64,000 bases of DNA from Coturnix japonica. Lineage: Eukaryota; Chordata; Aves; Galliformes; Phasianidae. The notes below the pieces were generated by a model. The model made no database searches and was not told the DNA's origin. It saw only the letters and a program-made list of their open reading frames with translations. Made by a program: the position numbers and the translations under genes. Of the stretch, positions 1 to 9,495 are shown piece by piece; positions within the stretch are counted from its first letter, which is position 1; the number at the start of each line of letters is the position of its first letter. Location of the stretch: the NCBI RefSeq assembly GCF_001577835.2, contig NC_029527.1:9020094-9084093 (forward strand), given 5' to 3'.

Positions 1-850
1 CTGCTGCTGCTGCTGCTGAAGAAGGACGACGTGAAGGGTGAGCACAGCGGGGCTGCACGTGGCCAAACTGCGTGCTGAGCACTGTGTCACCATCACTGTG
101 TGCTGAGCACTGTGTCACCATCACTGCTCCCCGCAGGTTGGCTCAAGTCGCTGCGCGCTGGCTGTGGCTGTAATGGTGAGTAGTGGGGATCACTCTGTGG
201 GGCTGGGTCCCTTACGGGGTCACCCCCACGAGGCTTTTGGAGGACACCCCTGACGCTGTCCCACAGCCCCGCTGCGGGGTCGCCGCTCGCTCCTCCTGCA
301 CGCAGCGGAGCCGGTGGCGGAGCGTGCAGCCTGTGCCATCGCGGCAGCGCTGCGCCCCATGGGGATGTTGGTGGTGGCGGCGCCGGGCGGTGGCAGCGGG
401 GTGGCGGCGTGGGGGCCGCTGCCGTGGCTGCACGCCGTGCACCGCAGGGCGCTGCGGGGCGGGGATACCATCGTCCTGCTGCTGTCCCCGGCGGCCGAGG
501 CCGCAGCCCGGCGGTGGGAGGATGCGGCCCGGGCTGCCCCGACGGCTGGGGACGCTCCCGGCTGCCCCGGTTCCCCGCACGATCCCGGCGACGAGGTGCA
601 GCCGTGCGAAGCGTTCGCCGCCGCGCTGTCCTGTGCCGTCCCGGCGCTGTCTGCGGGCACCGGGCGCTACGTGGTGGCCCGCCTGGACCCCGCGCTGTCG
701 GTGCCCCACGTGCTGCGGGCAGCCCCGGCCTTCCTGCTGCCCGGCGAGGCCGTGGGCTTCCTGCGGGCGCTGTCGGGGCGGCGGCGCTGCCGGCTGGAGC
801 GACACGGGGCCGCCGTGGCCGAGAGGCTGCGCCGGGCGCTGGGGGAATAA
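1..850 (+). CDS. IL17RC: Interleukin-17 receptor C, 3' end (partial)
   Basis: Last three coding exons of a single-pass cytokine receptor subunit that pairs with IL17RA and signals through Act1. Exons are 1-37, 137-175 and 267-850, with GT-AG borders; the summed 660 bases are open in one frame. The window starts inside the membrane segment: six Leu codons are followed by KKDDVKGWLKSL, which matches the membrane-exit sequence of mammalian IL17RC (LLLKKD..KGWL). The last exon encodes the cytoplasmic SEFIR signalling domain, with the strand RRSLLLHAAEP, WLHAVHRRALRGG, the VLLLSPAA strand, and FAAALSCAVPAL. The stop TAA is at 848-850. The next gene downstream is CRELD1, as in mammals (IL17RE-IL17RC-CRELD1-PRRT3), which supports RC over RE. 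The upstream extracellular part lies outside the window. Confidence 0.9.
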
Positions 851-851
851 A
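846..851 (+). promoter_or_regulatory. IL17RC polyadenylation signal overlapping the stop codon
   Basis: A canonical AATAAA spans 846-851 and contains the TAA stop at 848-850. No other AATAAA lies before the CRELD1 promoter, so the 3' UTR would be only a few tens of bases long. Confidence 0.6.
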
Positions 852-859
852 GAGCGATG

Positions 860-1041
860 CGGCCCCGAGGCTTCGGTGTGGCTGTGAAAAAAGGGCGGCG
901 GCGCCTTTAAGGCGGCTCCGGGAGGGCGGCGGGGATTGGCTGCGGGAGGAGGGGCGGGGCGTGTCGCGCGTCGCCGATTGGACGAGGGAGGTGGGAGCTG
1001 AGTCAGCGGGCGCGGCGCACGCCGAGGGGCGGGGCTGGAGG
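860..1041 (+). promoter_or_regulatory. CRELD1 promoter in a CpG island
   Basis: A very GC-rich 180 bp stretch between the IL17RC stop and the CRELD1 start. It holds two reverse CCAAT boxes (ATTGG at 935-939 and 977-981), a GC box (GGGGCGGGGC at 951-960) and a perfect palindrome GCTGAGTCAGC at 997-1007, which is the core of a Maf recognition element with an AP-1 centre. No TATA box is seen. Promoter activity is inferred from position and composition. Confidence 0.6.
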
Positions 1042-3521
1042 ATGGGGCCGCGGCGGCGCCTGGCGGCCGCGCTGCTGCCGGGCGGGGGGGGGCAGCGTTG
1101 GGGCCGCGCTGCTGGGGGCTGTGCTGCTGGGGGGGTCCTGATGGGACAGCGGGCACCGACAGCAACACGGGAGAGCGGGGCCGAGCCGTGCGGGCGTGCA
1201 GGCACTTCAGCGGAGAGCTTCAGCAGGGTGCGGAGATGGGGCGGGGGGGGACGGGGGGGGGATGGAGGGGGGAGCGGGAGGTGGGATGGGGATGGATGGG
1301 GATGGATGGGGTGATGGGGATGGATGGGGTGATGGGGATGGATGGGGTGATGGGGATGGATGGGGTGATGGGGGACGTGGTGGTGGAAGCACGTTGGTGC
1401 TGTCTGGGGGGTTGGCAGCCTGTGCTGGGATCTTACGGGAAATGAGATGGGGGTTATGTAGGCAGTGCCGGGAGGGGGGAAGTGCGGGGTGATGGGGTGC
1501 AGGGGATGGCATGGATTGGTGGGGGGGACGAGGAGTGACATGGTTTGGGATGGGATGGGTGACGGGGCTGGGCGGACACAGAGGTGATATGGTTCTATGG
1601 GGGAGGCAGACGGGTGGCCTGGGAATGACAGCAGTGCAGGGTGGGACAGGATGGTCCCTGAGGAGCTGGGATGGGGGTAACACGGGGTAGGGGGTGTATC
1701 CGTGGTGGGGGAGCTCAGCTGTGGGGTCCCATGGTGCCTGGGCCACCCCCTCCGCATGCCCAGGGAATGGAGCGAACGGAGCACGAAGGCTTCGGTGGGG
1801 GCAACACGGCCTGGGAGGAGGAGAAGCTGTCCAAGTACAAGCACAGGTGAGTTGGTGTGCTTTATTGGGGGGGGGTCAGGTCATGTAGATCCTCCATAAC
1901 CATCACCATGACCCTGCAGTGAGACACGGCTGCTGGAGGTGCTGGAGAGCGTGTGCCCCCCCCAGGACTTCACCTGCCACCAGCTGCTGGAGCGCAGCGA
2001 GGAGCACGTGGAGCAGTGGTGGTTCCATGAGTGAGTGGGGGGCACAGCACTGGGGTGGGGGGGGGAGGTAAGCACAGAGCTTGAGTGTTGTGTGTTGTGT
2101 GTGTCCCCCCCAGGCGACAGCAGCACCCTGACTTCTTCCAGTGGCTGTGCATGGAGCGCCTGGCGCTGTGCTGCCCACCTGGCACCTACGGCCCCGACTG
2201 CCTGCGTGAGTCCTGCAGTGGGCAGGGGGGATGGACAGGGGCTGTCCTGTGTCCTCACCTTGCCCCCCTGTGTCCTCGCAGCCTGTGCTGGTGGCCCCCA
2301 TCAGCCCTGCAGCGGCAATGGGCGCTGTGATGGAGAAGGGACACGTGGTGGCACCGGGCTGTGTGTCTGCAGCCCTGGCTATGGCGGGCCCTTCTGTGCT
2401 GAGTGCGGGGATGGCTACTATGAGGCATCACGCAACCAAAGCCAGCTGCTGTGTGCTGGTAAGCACTGCACCGTGCTGTGTTGAGGTCCCTGTGCCCACC
2501 ACCCTGTGCCCACCACCCTGTGCCCACCACCCTGTGCCCACCCCTGCAGAGTGTTACCCTGCCTGTGGGCGCTGCACGGGGCCGGAGGACTCCAGCTGCC
2601 TGCGCTGCAAGAGGGGCTGGGTGCTGCACGAGCACCGCTGCATCGGTCAGTGCACGGGGATGTGGGGCTGGATATTGGGGTGGGGGTCCTGGGGGAGCAC
2701 CGTGGGATCGTTTCCTCTGATCCACAGATATTGATGAGTGCGGCACGGAGATGGCACACTGCAGGGCCAACCAGTTCTGTGTCAACACTGAGGGCTCCTA
2801 CGAGTGCCGAGGTGCGAAGGCAGCAGGGCAGTGATGGGATGGCGATGCAGGGAACCTTCCTTCAGCTGTGGCAGCCCCACATCTTCCTTTCTGTCTCCTC
2901 CTCAATGCATTGCAGACTGCTCTACTGCCTGCATCGGCTGCATGGGCGCAGGGCCGGCGCGGTGCAAGAAGTGCAACAAGGGCTACCAGCGGGACGGGGC
3001 CAAGTGCCTGGGTGAGTGTTGTTGGCACGGCTGTAGGGGGGTCACGATGCCCGGTGTCAGCACACCGCTACCTGTGTGCTCCCTGCAGACGTGGATGAAT
3101 GCAGCAGCAGCGAGGAGCCCATCTGCACGGGGCTGCACGAGGTGTGTGAGAACACGGAGGGCGGCTATCGCTGCGTCTGCGCCCCGGGCCACGTGCGCAG
3201 GGATGGGCAATGCGTGGAGGACAAACCCCCCGGTATGGCACGGCTTTGGGGAGGGGGCACGGAGGGATGCTGCCCTCACCCACCACTGTCATCTTTGCAG
3301 ACGCCCCCGAGAAGGGATTCTTTGACGACGTGACGGACGATGAGGTGGTGGTGCTGCAGCAGATGTTCTTTGGGGTGATGATCTGTGCCCTGGCCACGCT
3401 GGCTGCCAAGGGGGACATGGTGTTCACCGCCATCTTCATCGGTGCCGTGGCTGCCATGGCTGGCTATTGGCTGTCTGACCGCAGCGACCGTGTCCTGGAT
3501 GGCTTCATGAAGGGCAGATAG
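1042..3521 (+). CDS. CRELD1: Cysteine-rich with EGF-like domains protein 1
   Basis: ER/membrane protein with EGF-like and furin-like Cys-rich repeats, linked in mammals to heart septation and calcineurin/NFAT signalling. Ten exons: 1042-1227, 1764-1846, 1920-2030, 2114-2205, 2282-2458, 2550-2645, 2728-2811, 2916-3011, 3089-3232 and 3301-3521. Total 1290 bases, 429 residues (human about 420). Visible in order: the GGGNTAWEEEKLSKYK signature of the CRELD domain; WWFHE...FQWLC; an EGF-like module; two CxxC-rich furin-like modules; two calcium-binding EGF modules (DIDECGT, DVDECSS); and two C-terminal membrane segments (MFFGVMICALATLAAKG and TAIFIGAVAAMAGYWL), ending MKGR. Exon 2 onward is certain. 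Exon 1 is less so: in the frame that joins exon 2 in phase it lacks a clear signal peptide and the conserved CxxC, although neighbouring frames hold both (see findings). Confidence 0.93.
1281..1372. repeat. 18 bp minisatellite in CRELD1 intron 1
   Basis: About five tandem copies of a GATGGGGATGGATGGGGT-like unit, G-rich on the + strand. It lies just after the exon 1 donor at 1228, in a G-rich intron of about 540 bp. Confidence 0.85.
2488..2544. repeat. 15 bp tandem repeat abutting a splice acceptor
   Basis: Nearly four tandem copies of CCCTGTGCCCACCAC fill most of the 91 bp intron between CRELD1 exons 5 and 6 and run into the acceptor that opens exon 6 at 2550, so the repeat itself supplies the pyrimidine-rich tract. 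Confidence 0.85.
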
Positions 3522-3981
3522 CTGTGGGTGGGGGGCTGTGCGTGGGGCCCTGCATGTACCCCCCCCACTGGTAAGAGTAGGGACCTCGTCCTCCCCACCT
3601 TGTCCTATGCAGAAGTGGGGTCCTTCAGGCGCAGCGCTGCTGGGGGGGCACAGCATGCTGCCCCCCACCTCTTGTGTGTTGGGGCACTCTGCCACAGGGA
3701 TTGGGGTCCCCCCTCCCATCACAGTACGGGCGCTAGGGAGAGGAGAAGGGGGGGCAGGGTCCCCCCACCCCAAGCTGAGCTCCCCATCCCCAAACTCCCC
3801 TCGTGTTCCCAGGGCAGAGCCCCCCCCCCAGACAGTGTGAGTGCAGGTGGGGGGACTCGGGAGTGGCTGTGGCTGCTCCTGGGTGGGGGGGTCCCTCTGG
3901 ATGCATGCACATGGCCATCGCATTTGTCCATGGTCTGTCTGTCCGTCAAGGTGTGCTCATATCTGTGTGTGTATCTCAGGA

Positions 3982-3987
3982 ATTAAA
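3982..3987 (+). promoter_or_regulatory. CRELD1 polyadenylation signal (ATTAAA)
   Basis: ATTAAA lies 461 bases after the CRELD1 stop, in otherwise C/G-rich 3' UTR (3522-3990), followed by GT/G-rich sequence. No AATAAA is present in the interval. Confidence 0.6.
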
Positions 3988-4061
3988 GCTCTGCACACCC
4001 ACTGTGGCTGCTGGGGGGCAACGTGACTTGGGAGCAGGGGCCTCTTGGTTGGGTCATAAAC

Positions 4062-4067
4062 TTTATT
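4062..4067 (-). promoter_or_regulatory. PRRT3 polyadenylation signal
   Basis: TTTATT on the + strand reads AATAAA on the minus strand, 72 bases past the PRRT3 stop. It faces the CRELD1 signal only about 75 bases away. Confidence 0.7.
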
Positions 4068-4138
4068 TCTCTTTTTGGCACAAATGGAGCTGGCTGAGGG
4101 TCACGGCAGGAGGGGATGTGGCTCAGGGAGGCGACTCC

Positions 4139-7100
4139 TCAGAGCTCAATGGTGTCGCTGGAGAGGCTGCGGGCGTCCACCTGCCTGCTGAGCGCCAGGA
4201 AGCTGCGCCGCGCCTCAGGCTCGGAGCCGGGGGGCTGCAGGGCCGGGGGGGTCTCCTGGTGGGCCAGCAGCTGTGCCCGGCTGGGCGCCTCCTCCAGCGG
4301 CAAGCTGTCGGGTGAGGACAGGCCGTGCCGCCACGGGTTCCAGCTGATCTTCAGCGAGAAGCTCTCCATGGAGCTGACGGACACGTCGGCCTCTCCGCGG
4401 GGCAGCTCGGTCAGGGAGCTGCATCGTGCCATGGTGCTTTGGGGCTCAAAGGTGCGGATGGAGGCTCCAGAACCGCGGCGCGGCCGCCCGAACAGCCCCT
4501 CGCGCAGCAGGTGCCGGCGGCACAACGCCTGGTCAATGCTGCGCCGCAGGTCAATGGGGGATGGCGGGCGGAACACCAGCTCCCCCAGCGAGGCCGAGGA
4601 GCCGTGCTCACGGATGGCTGCCACCGCCACGTTGGGGCACTTGGGGCTGAGGCCGGGTGTCCCCGCCGCCATGGCTGTGTTGCTGTCCTTCAGTGCGCGC
4701 AGCGGGAGCTGCTCGGCCGGGTTGCGGATGAGGCTCTTGGAGATGTCTCCGGTGGGCGCGTGCTCGTAGCAGTTGTTGGGGTATTGGGGCACCTGGGCCT
4801 TGCGCCCGGCGCAGAAGTACCGCACGGCTTTGGCCCAGCACGAGTGCCCTGCAACCTCCTCCCTCCTTCCCTGCCACAGCGGCTCGGCCACCCCCAGCAG
4901 CACCGCCAGCCCCATTCCCACCTCTCCCACCCGCATCCATCCCATTGCGGCCCAGCACAGCCACCCGCAGCCCCCAGCCGGGCCCACGGCGCCCCGCAGC
5001 CACGCGGCGCTGAGCAGCTGCAGCGCACAGCACGGCACCCCCAGCAGCCCCGCTGCCAGCAGCGCCCGCGCCCCACATCGCAGCCCCTCACGGCGGGACC
5101 CCCGCCAGCCGCCCCGCAGCCCCCCCAGCAGCAGCAGCGTGGCCAACACGCAGCCCACCCCATGCAGCGCCAGCCCTGCACCTAAACCCCATCGTGGCCA
5201 CAGCAGATCGGCCGCCAAGGGGGTGATGCACTGCAGCATGGCCGTGACCCCCAGCACGGGCAGCCCCCCCAGGGAGGGGGGCAGCAGGCACAGCTGTGCT
5301 GCACACTGCAGGCGGCCCAGCAGCAGAGCGAAGGCTCCCAGCAGCAATGTGAAGGGCAGGGAGCAGAGCAGCAGCATGCAGCGGGGCGGCAGCCGGCCTC
5401 GTGCCCCATAGGGGTCCAGCAGCAGGAAGGTGCCCCGCAGCAGGCTGGCGGCCAGCAGCAGCCCCATGGCGCACAGCAGTAGGGCGCAGTGGGGTGGGCG
5501 CTGCAGGATGGTCCCCCCCAGCCCCGCTATGCAGCCCAGCGCCAGCAGCAGGCACAGTGCAGCCCCCACGTAGGCGTGCACGGCCCAGGCGATGCGCAGG
5601 GGCCGGCGTAGCTCAGCCCAGCCCTGTGCTGTTGTGTTGGAGCTCCCAGTAGCACACGAAGCCCCCGTACAGGTGCTCGGTTCTGTGGGGGGCTCGCTGG
5701 GCTCCGGCTCCATGGGGCGCCGTGGGGCACGCTGTGTCATCACCCGCACCACTCCCTGCTGCCACGTGGATGAGGGCACTGCAGTGCTGCTGGCAATGGG
5801 GGGCTGCGTCCCTGCGGTGTCTGCAGGTAGAGAGGGGGAGGTTCGTTAGTGGGGTGCCCCATATGTGGGTCTATTGTGATGGCAAATGCTCCAGCTGAGT
5901 GCACTGTCTCTGACCCCACAGGGAAGCCCCCTCCTGCCTGGCTCTAACTGTGATAATCCCTATAGGCAGTAGATTAGGGCCATCGCCGGGCACAATCCTG
6001 ATTGAAGGTGGCACCTCAGCCCAAGATAGCTGCCATCCCCTCGTCCAGCTGGTGGACGCCCCCCGGGCCCCATGCTGGGATGGTGCTTGTCCACACTGTG
6101 TCTCACCTGGGCGCCTGGTGCCGGGCAGTGTCCCTGCTGTGGGGCGCACTGTGGGCACGGTAACATTGGTGGCATTGGGGGTGCTGCCATGCCCCACGGC
6201 ACCCCGGACTCGCTGTGGGGAGCCGACGTCTTGCTCAGGGAGCAGCCCTGTGAGGGAGAAGACAGCTGGCAGCCAGGGCTCGGGCACCGTGGAGTGTCCG
6301 TGCACCCTGCCAGCTCCTACCTGTATGAGGGGTGCCAGGGGGGGACCTGCTGGTGGGCAGCGGTGTGATGCTGGTGCTGAGGGTGGGCTGGGGGTCCCGC
6401 AGTCTCGTTGACCTGGCAGGTGCCGTATCCCCGGTGGTGGCATTGCTGAGCGGGGCCCTGCGTGTGCTCCTCTGGTGTGCAGGCAGCAGCCAGGTCCAGG
6501 TCTCAGCCCTCACCTCCTGTGCCATCTTGGGTGACAGCCCGTGGGATGGGGCTCTGTGCTCCCCCAGAGTGGAGGCAGGGGTGGTGCTGGGGGGACCCCA
6601 TAGTCCCTGCTTGCTGCTGCCCGCAGCTGCTGGCTGTGCCCAGCTGTGCATGGCTGCTGTCACCACTCTGGTCCCCACTGCTGGCTCTGGGCTCAGGGCA
6701 ATGGTGGACACGGTGGGCTGAGGGCTGGCAGTGCTGCCTGGCATGGACGCACTCTGCTCAGACGGGAGTGTCCCCTGACCTGCCCAGGGCGGCCCCGTGT
6801 CCGTGGGCACCTGCGGGGATGGCATCCCTGGCGTGGAGCTGTGGGGCTGCTGTGTGCTCGCCCTGGGGCTGTCCTGGCCTTTGGCCTCTGGTCCTTGCCA
6901 GGTGATGAAGGGCTCCTCCACCGCAGCCAGAGCCGTGTCACCTGCCAGGCTTCCCCCTGTTACCCGAGGTGTCCTGGTGACAGTGCCCAGCTGCGGCAGT
7001 TGGGACCAGCGCACGGAGCTGCCACTTCTCCAGCGCTCACTCTCGATGTCCTCGGCACCGCTCAGCTCCCCTGATGCATCCCAGGCCAGGGGTGTCCCCA

Positions 7101-7224
7101 CGTGTCCCCAGGACGGTGCCCTGCCCTGCTGCGATGTCTCATCTACGGACAGTGTCCCCTGGGCCGTGGTGGGGACGCTGTGGGCCAGGAGCAGTGCCCA
7201 GGTGATGAGCCACACTGCGGCCAT
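4139..7224 (-). CDS. PRRT3: Proline-rich transmembrane protein 3
   Basis: Three coding exons on the minus strand (7224-6321, 6247-6107, 5820-4139) with GT-AG borders and matching phases; 2727 bases, 908 residues (mammalian PRRT3 is about 980). It starts MAAVWLITWALLLAHS, a clear signal peptide, followed by a long Ser/Thr/Pro-rich extracellular stretch to about residue 360. Exon 3 carries about seven hydrophobic segments (for example YVGAALCLLLALGCIAGLG and LLLCSLPFTLLLGAFALLLG). A cytoplasmic tail follows, with Ser-rich conserved blocks (CYEHAPTGDISKSLIRNP, SSDTIEL at the end). A splice acceptor at 7244/7245 shows a non-coding 5' exon further up. The molecular role is poorly known; family and position beside CRELD1 identify it. 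It ends tail to tail with CRELD1. Confidence 0.93.
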
Positions 7225-7244
7225 GGCGAGCCTTCACCTTCACC

Positions 7245-8300
7245 CTGCGGGGACAGGGGTTGGTGAGTGGGGGTGACACAGCCTGGGGGTGGGGGCCGTC
7301 CCGGTTTCCCCGCACTGTTCCAGCTGTGCCCCATCCCGGGTGGCTCCTGGCCGCATCCCAGCTGGGCCTATTCCCAGCGTCCTCGGTGCCAGCAGCCCGC
7401 ACTCCCACCGCTCCCATTCGCAGCGGCCCTGCTGCCGGCAGTCCCCATCCCCAACGTCCCCGTTCCCGGTGCGGATGCTCCACGGTGCCTGTGCTGCCCG
7501 CCCACAGCATCCCCGGCGTCCCCGCTCCCGGTGTCCCCATCCGCGGCGTCCCCGGTACCGGCAGCTCCTCTCCGCCGCGCTCCGTTCACCTTGCCGCGTC
7601 CCCGGCTGCCTCCCGCCGCCCGCCGCAGCCCGGGGCGGTCCCGCAGCCCGTTCCGCCGCAGCCCCCGCTGACCTGCCGCTGCCGGTGCCGGTGCCGGTGC
7701 GGGCCGGGCTCTGCGGCGGAGCGGGAGGCGGCGGCAGGCGGTCACGCGCCGCTCCGAGCCGCGGGCACCCGCACCGGGAACCCGCCCGGCACTGGGGCGG
7801 GAGGGGCGGCGCGGTGCGGCGCGGTGCGGTGCGGGGCGGCGGGGCACGGACTGATCTCCAGCGGGGATGCTGGAGCGGAGCAGGCAGCGCGGGCAGCCCT
7901 TGTGCCGGTTGTACCCGAATCCGGGGGTGATGCCGCGTTCCAGCCCCCCGCACCCGTGGGGCTGCGTTACCGTTCAGGGCACCGTCCCCAAAAGGTGCCC
8001 CCAGGAGGTGAGGGGCGGCACCGGCACCCCCTGCCCGCTGCCACTGCGGCACCGCTGCGCCGAGAGCAGGGCCGGGAATTTGGGCAATGCCGGCCCACAA
8101 AGGCAGCGGGCAGGCGGCTGATCCCGGGATTAGCGGCGGGGAGGCTGCGGGGGGGAGCGGGGCAGTGCCGGCATCACCCTGCGCACGGGAGGCTGCGGGA
8201 TGGAGCCCCCCGCACACCCCTGTCTCAGCCGCTGGGGATCCTCCGGCTCCGCGCAGCTCCCGCATCCTCTCCCGCTCTGCCCCATGATTCAGGGCCAGCT
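7245..8300 (-). promoter_or_regulatory. PRRT3 5' region and CpG island
   Basis: GC- and CpG-dense sequence, densest at about 7400-8150, upstream of the PRRT3 coding start. A candidate donor for a non-coding first exon reads CGCGGCAAG|GTGAAC on the minus strand (intron about 7245-7589). Many open frames run through it on both strands, but they look like composition artefacts. No other gene is recognised between PRRT3 and the 3' end of IHO1. Confidence 0.5.
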
Positions 8301-8426
8301 GAGCTGACGTGGGCCATCCCCGCAGTGCGTGTACGTGTCTGTGGGCAGCTGTCACTCTGTTCACCTGCTGACACGGGATATGTCCTCACCTGAGAAAGGA
8401 CCAGCACAGAGAAATGAGACATCTGC

Positions 8427-9495
8427 AAAGAAACATTGGGTTTATTGAACGATCCCAGCCATCCCACACACAGCACCATGTGGGCTCACGGCAATAGGCT
8501 GCTTTTGTCAATACTGAAACGCTTCTTTCACCTGCAGCAGCTCAGATCAAAGATCAAAAGGGCAAAAACATGTGAAACAATGGAAACAGCCCCATGGCTG
8601 GAGATGCAGGGAGATCTGCCCTGTTTGCTTGTGGGGCTGCCGAGAGCTCGAGCTGCCATGTATGCAGGGGTGCTGGTCAGGTGGTCCCTCCTCAATCAAC
8701 ATCTGCACACATGGGATGACCCTGAGCCAAAGAACCACGCTGAAAAGATGAGAAGCATCCATCGGTTACTGAAGCTGTTGAATTTCGACTTTGCTTCTTT
8801 GGGCTTATGTTTGAGAGCCATGCTTGAAAAGCTGGAGGTGAGCACGTCCTTTATGCATGAAGACGTGAGATTACTATGACAGAAACTAAACAACATCCTG
8901 AACATCCTGAAACAAGGAAAGTTTGGCCTCAAGGGAGAAGCAGCACAGCAGTCGATGCACTGGGGCTGCTGGGACTTTGCTTCCACCCAATGCTCAGAAA
9001 CACTGAGACAAATCTAAACCTTACCAGAAAAAGACCCCAACTTTCAAGGGAGCCAGAAGTCAGAACTTTCAGACATACAAACCAAAACAGAGACTATGAG
9101 TAAGAGAGGAGTGAAAGCCTCCAGCTATAGAGATGTTATCAGCGGTGTAGGGCTGAAAGTCCCAGCCGAGCGCAGGCACTTCTCTGCAGGGTGAACACAA
9201 CAGTAAGCAGAGCCCGGGGCACTTCTGGTGGGGGGTGAAATAATGCAGACCCACGCAGCTTTCCAAGCCTCAGATCCCACGCTGTCCCTGAGCACGGATC
9301 TGAGCAGGCAGCGACTTGCTTGGGCGCCAGGCAGGAGCCCTGCCTGTTTGCAAGGGGCTGCGCTCACATGGGTACGCTCAGCCCTTCTTGGCAGTATGAG
9401 CTCCCACCATCAGATGTAGGACACATTAACAGGAGGAATAAACGGCAACAGAGAGAGGGCCATGTCTGCACTGGAGGCTCTGAAAATGAAACCCC
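8427..9495 (-). promoter_or_regulatory. IHO1: IHO1 3' UTR with polyadenylation signal
   Basis: From the IHO1 stop down to a minus-strand AATAAA (TTTATT at 8441-8446 on the + strand). The roughly 1 kb between them has ordinary base composition, and its short open frames on both strands resemble no family I know. Confidence 0.55.

Noticed and set aside
93-1844. 583-codon minus-strand frame over IL17RC and CRELD1
   Set aside because: Pro/Arg/Ser-rich, repeats the minisatellite, lies antisense to two firm genes; a product of GC-rich DNA without stops.
8436-8879. 147-codon + strand frame
   Set aside because: Lies in the IHO1 3' UTR, has no recognisable domain or splice context, and length is within chance.
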